From: Planctomycetota bacterium
Lineage (GTDB): Bacteria; Planctomycetota; UBA11346
DNA length: 64,000 nt
Assembly (NCBI GenBank): GCA_013816485.1
Contig: JACDEI010000002.1
Location: forward strand, 98,322-162,321
Reading direction: 5' to 3'
The first letter of the stretch is position 1. Each line of letters opens with the position of its first letter. Under the pieces are notes generated by a model that saw only the letters and a list, made by a program, of their open reading frames with translations, was not told the DNA's origin and ran no database searches. A program made the translations under genes and the position numbers. Below are positions 61,307-64,000 of this stretch, one piece after another.

Positions 61307-62557
61307 CACCCGCACCAGTACGGCGACGTAGCCACCGGCCTGCCACGCGTCCGGCCACGAACGGAGTTCCTTGAGGATGCGCCAGCCGTCGAGGCGGTGG
61401 GCGATGCCCTGGTTTTCGCCTGGGGTCACACTGCAGGTGCTGTAGATCAGCCGTCCGTCCGCGCGCACTAACGTGCTGGCAGCCAGCAACAGGCGTTTCT
61501 GTAAGGCCGCGAGTTGGCCAAGCTGCTTGGTGTTGTAGCGCCAACGCGCCTCTGGGCGACGCCCGAGCACACCACTGTTCGAACACGGCGCATCCACCAG
61601 CACCACATCGAAGGCGGCAGCGGCCAAAGCCGGGCGGTTGCCGTCCAACACCACGATCGCTGCTTGTCCGCCGAGGTTTGCTTGCAGACGTGGTACGCGT
61701 CTGGCATTGAGCTCCGCCGCGACTACGCGACAGCCACGATCGAGGAAGGCGAGCGCTTTGCCGCCAGGTGCGGCGCAGACGTCGAGCACCAACTCGCCGG
61801 GGCGCGCGCCACTGAGGTCGATCACGTGACCTTGCGCACGATCCTGCACCGTGCAGCGGCCGTCTTTCACTGGTCCATGGATGGCGACCTGGGGATCCTC
61901 CCACCAGGTCCACTCCCCCTCCTGACGGAGGATGCCATTCCCGATCGGCGGCGCACATCCTGGGCGAGTGCGGGTACACAGTGGCGCGATGCGGTTGAGG
62001 TCGAGCAGGCGGTCACGTGGATGATCGCTCAACTCGTTGGCGAGATCCGTCACCAACGCGTCCGGCAGGCTGGCAAGCACGGCTGGATCGTCGGGCCAGC
62101 GTTCCTGCGGGATCCGACCGAGCGGCCCCTCACACGTGCGCTCTGGTAGACGCAATTCGGCCATACGGCGCATGACGGCGTTGGCGACGCCCGTCAGTCC
62201 TCGTGCACCGTGGTGGTGCAACAGATCGACGGTGGTGGCGCAGGCGGCATGCGGCGGAATCTGATCGAGTGCAAAGAGCTGGTGGGCACCAAGCGCCAAC
62301 GCACGCAACAATTCCTCGGCCTGACGCCCTGGTTTCAGGTAGCTGCGTGCCAGGTGTTCGTAGAGCCGATGATTGCGCGCCACGCCCAACGCCAGTTCAC
62401 GTGCCAAGGCGGAATCACGTGCGTCCAGGCCGCAGGCGTCGAGTACCTCCGCCAGGCGCTCGGACTTACCGCACGCCACGCGCTCCAGGGCCAACCACGC
62501 GGCGCCGCGCGCGTCGACAACGGCCCCACCTCTTTTGCCGGCTGACGTCCTGTTCAC
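61304..62557 (-). CDS. rsmB: 16S rRNA (cytosine-967-C5)-methyltransferase-like protein
   Basis: 417 residues. The N-terminal about 130 form a NusB-like RNA-binding domain (AWLALERVACGKSERLAEVL, FALDQIPPHAACATTVDLLHHHG). The C-terminal methyltransferase has SAM motif LVLDVCAAPGGKALAF near 255, motif IV DAPCSNSGVLGRRPEARW near 315, and the catalytic Cys in RLIYSTCSVTPGENQG near 370. It starts with GTG. It lies 42 bases downstream of the zinc-ribbon membrane protein. Confidence 0.9.
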   Translation of the reverse strand: MNRTSAGKRGGAVVDARGAAWLALERVACGKSERLAEVLDACGLDARDSALARELALGVARNHRLYEHLARSYLKPGRQAEELLRALALGAHQLFALDQIPPHAACATTVDLLHHHGARGLTGVANAVMRRMAELRLPERTCEGPLGRIPQERWPDDPAVLASLPDALVTDLANELSDHPRDRLLDLNRIAPLCTRTRPGCAPPIGNGILRQEGEWTWWEDPQVAIHGPVKDGRCTVQDRAQGHVIDLSGARPGELVLDVCAAPGGKALAFLDRGCRVVAAELNARRVPRLQANLGGQAAIVVLDGNRPALAAAAFDVVLVDAPCSNSGVLGRRPEARWRYNTKQLGQLAALQKRLLLAASTLVRADGRLIYSTCSVTPGENQGIAHRLDGWRILKELRSWPDAWQAGGYVAVLVRV

Positions 62558-62599
62558 TGATCCCCTGCTCGCGCTGACGTACCCCGACGGTGTGAACTG

Positions 62600-63838
62600 C
62601 TAATTCTCGACGCCAGGGGCTCGCAAGCGCGCGATCTTCTGATTGATGGGGATGACCAAGGAAAAGAGGTCATTCCAGCCGATGTTTTGCAGGTACTGGC
62701 CCATGTCTTCCTGCGACCAGGGCGGATTCTGACTGGTCGCGGCCTTCTCGAAAATGCTGATCTCGGGCATGATCGCCTGGATCTGAGTGCGTGCCGCTTC
62801 GAGTTCCTTGAGCCCGCCGGCATTGATCGCCTGGGTCGCCTTGAACTTCGCATCCTTGATCGCGGTCTTCACGTTCTGGCTCAGATCAACCTCGATGCGC
62901 TCCTGCTCCTTCTTTGGCTTCTTCAACGACTTGATGGTGATCAGCAGCAACATCGAGAGGATGCCGATCGACAGCGCCGTCAGCATCAGGATGTTCTTAT
63001 TCTTGTTGGCCTTCTTGGCCGGGGACTTGCCCGAACGTCCCGCCTTGCCGCCGGACTTGCCATTGGTGCTGCTGGTCTTGTTGGACGTGCCGGACTTCTT
63101 GAACGAGGCGCTGCCAGAAGAGGACTTTTTCTTGTCACCGTTGGCCTTGTCGCTGACCAGCGGTTCGCGATCGTCGGGCAGGGTCTCATCCTTCTGCGAC
63201 GTGGTGTCCTTGTGGTCGTCCTTGAAGCCGAAGGGTGATTCGCCGCCGTCCTCGCCCGCCGTCGCATCCTCGCCCTGCTTGTCGGCGAGGATGGGGGCAG
63301 CGGTGCTTTCATCGCTGAGGCCTTCGCCTCGATCGGAGCCTTCTTCGACATCGGCGGCGGCATCGACCTTTTTGGGCGACGCGGCCAAGGCCGAGAAGCT
63401 GCTGGCAGCGGCGGCGAACTGATTGTTCGCCTGCTGCTTGCCGGCCTGCTCGGCGACTTCCTCGGCGACGTCCTCGTTCAGCAGTTCGCTGGTGGCAACG
63501 CCATCGTCGGATTCGTCGGCGGACAATACCTGAGGCGCGACCGCGGGTGAGTCGTCGCCCTCCTCCAGGGTCTGCACACGATCACGCGCGAGCGTGACTA
63601 TCGGGGCCTGCTTGTTGCTGGTGTTCGCCGCGAGCGCGGCTGCTGCGGGTTGGGCTGCCGGTTGTGATGCGGCGGTGGCGACCTTGCCACGCTGATGGCT
63701 GGCCAGCCATTCCTTGCCGTGACCAAGTTCCAGGCAGGTGGCACAGATCACGTCGTACTGCTTGCGGATGCCGTGGCCGCCGCGCAGGTCGACATCGGTC
63801 ACACGCACGCCGCAGAGGTCGCAGAAATGGATATCCAT
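62600..63838 (-). CDS. Zinc-ribbon membrane protein of unknown function
   Basis: 412 residues. The N-terminus has a zinc-ribbon-like pair (IHFCDLCGVRV near 5 and VICATCLELGHG near 35). About 200 low-complexity residues follow, acidic then basic (rich in Ala, Glu, Asp, Lys and Ser), including a SGSASFKKSGTS-type region. One membrane helix lies near 285-305 (ILMLTALSIGILSMLLLITI), then a C-terminal helical domain (about 310-410). The zinc ribbon would be cytosolic. No known family is recognised. It shares strand and spacing with rsmB, but a functional link is not evident. Confidence 0.7.
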   Translation of the reverse strand: MDIHFCDLCGVRVTDVDLRGGHGIRKQYDVICATCLELGHGKEWLASHQRGKVATAASQPAAQPAAAALAANTSNKQAPIVTLARDRVQTLEEGDDSPAVAPQVLSADESDDGVATSELLNEDVAEEVAEQAGKQQANNQFAAAASSFSALAASPKKVDAAADVEEGSDRGEGLSDESTAAPILADKQGEDATAGEDGGESPFGFKDDHKDTTSQKDETLPDDREPLVSDKANGDKKKSSSGSASFKKSGTSNKTSSTNGKSGGKAGRSGKSPAKKANKNKNILMLTALSIGILSMLLLITIKSLKKPKKEQERIEVDLSQNVKTAIKDAKFKATQAINAGGLKELEAARTQIQAIMPEISIFEKAATSQNPPWSQEDMGQYLQNIGWNDLFSLVIPINQKIARLRAPGVEN

Positions 63839-63900
63839 GGGATGCCGATCCTCGTCGTACGCAGGGGCGGCGGCAGCCTAGGTGCTTGGCCCAAGGCCAG

Positions 63901-64000
63901 CTATCGCCCAGCGGGACGGATGACCCGCTGTGCGTGAAGCACCAGGGTCTCCAGCGCCAGCTCTGCGTCGGTACCGCTTTGGCGCAATTGACGCTGGGTC
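63901..64000 (-). CDS. C-terminal end of an unidentified protein (truncated by window)
   Basis: On the minus strand a frame is open from the window edge to a TAG at 63901-63903, giving 32 residues ending in LALETLVLHAQRVIRPAGR. The pattern L-A-L-E-x-L-x-L is reminiscent of the ends of DNA polymerase III delta-type subunits, but this is far too short to identify. It is listed because strand and spacing suit an upstream gene of the zinc-ribbon protein. Confidence 0.4.
   Translation of the reverse strand, partial: TQRQLRQSGTDAELALETLVLHAQRVIRPAGR

Overview
The window is GC-rich bacterial chromosome, densely packed and mostly housekeeping. LpxK, a WaaP/InaA-like LPS kinase and a TonB-like protein indicate an outer membrane with LPS. 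The long three-domain IspG, the FHA-linked Ser/Thr kinase, the FHA/anti-sigma-type ATPase, the many secreted HEAT/TPR-type proteins and the M50-like protein suggest Planctomycetota or a neighbouring PVC-type lineage. That assignment is inference; no rRNA is present. I see no prophage, insertion sequence or CRISPR array.

Layout: the end of a ribosome-hibernation factor gene (1-152); a HAD phosphatase and methyltransferase pair (460-1898); a minus-strand fatty-acid block of acyl-CoA synthetase, thiolase, FadJ-type protein, acyl-CoA dehydrogenase and an acyltransferase-hydrolase fusion (2019-11630); a thioesterase and a glycerophosphodiesterase/GlpD pair (11783-14493); a HEAT protein and a full pstSCAB-phoU-phoB-phoR cluster with a PHO-box-like site (14687-25009); an arsenic cluster arsR-acr3-arsC-arsM (25133-28305); pyrF, a secreted protein, lpxK and a C45-like protein (28364-33289); a DksA-like protein, tRNA-Leu and a lower-GC secreted gene (33521-35342); an FHA/ATPase protein and leuCD (35403-38645); a long minus-strand run of envelope and isoprenoid genes including ispG and ending upstream at thrC (38868-47794); an FHA-kinase, a lone secretin-N-like secreted protein, an orphan AroB-family cyclase and clpX/clpP (47984-54239); then a HEAT protein, yggS, a SprT-like protein, a thioredoxin-like protein, proS, a histidine phosphatase, rsmB and a zinc-ribbon membrane protein (54517-63838).

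The most unusual feature is a set of long intergenic inverted repeats. Several have arms built from short tandem units of 7, 8 or 9 bp. The unit differs at every locus, but the design of tandem arm, spacer and inverted arm recurs. They sit in the fad, pho, ars and leu clusters and between convergent genes, where two stop codons are part of the repeat. A heptamer of the same style lies in frame inside both pyrF and ispG. This looks like a recurrent process rather than one spreading sequence family. Other items of note are an M50-type membrane protein that has lost its catalytic glutamate, a DksA-like protein with only one of four zinc cysteines, and a gene of foreign-looking composition directly after tRNA-Leu.
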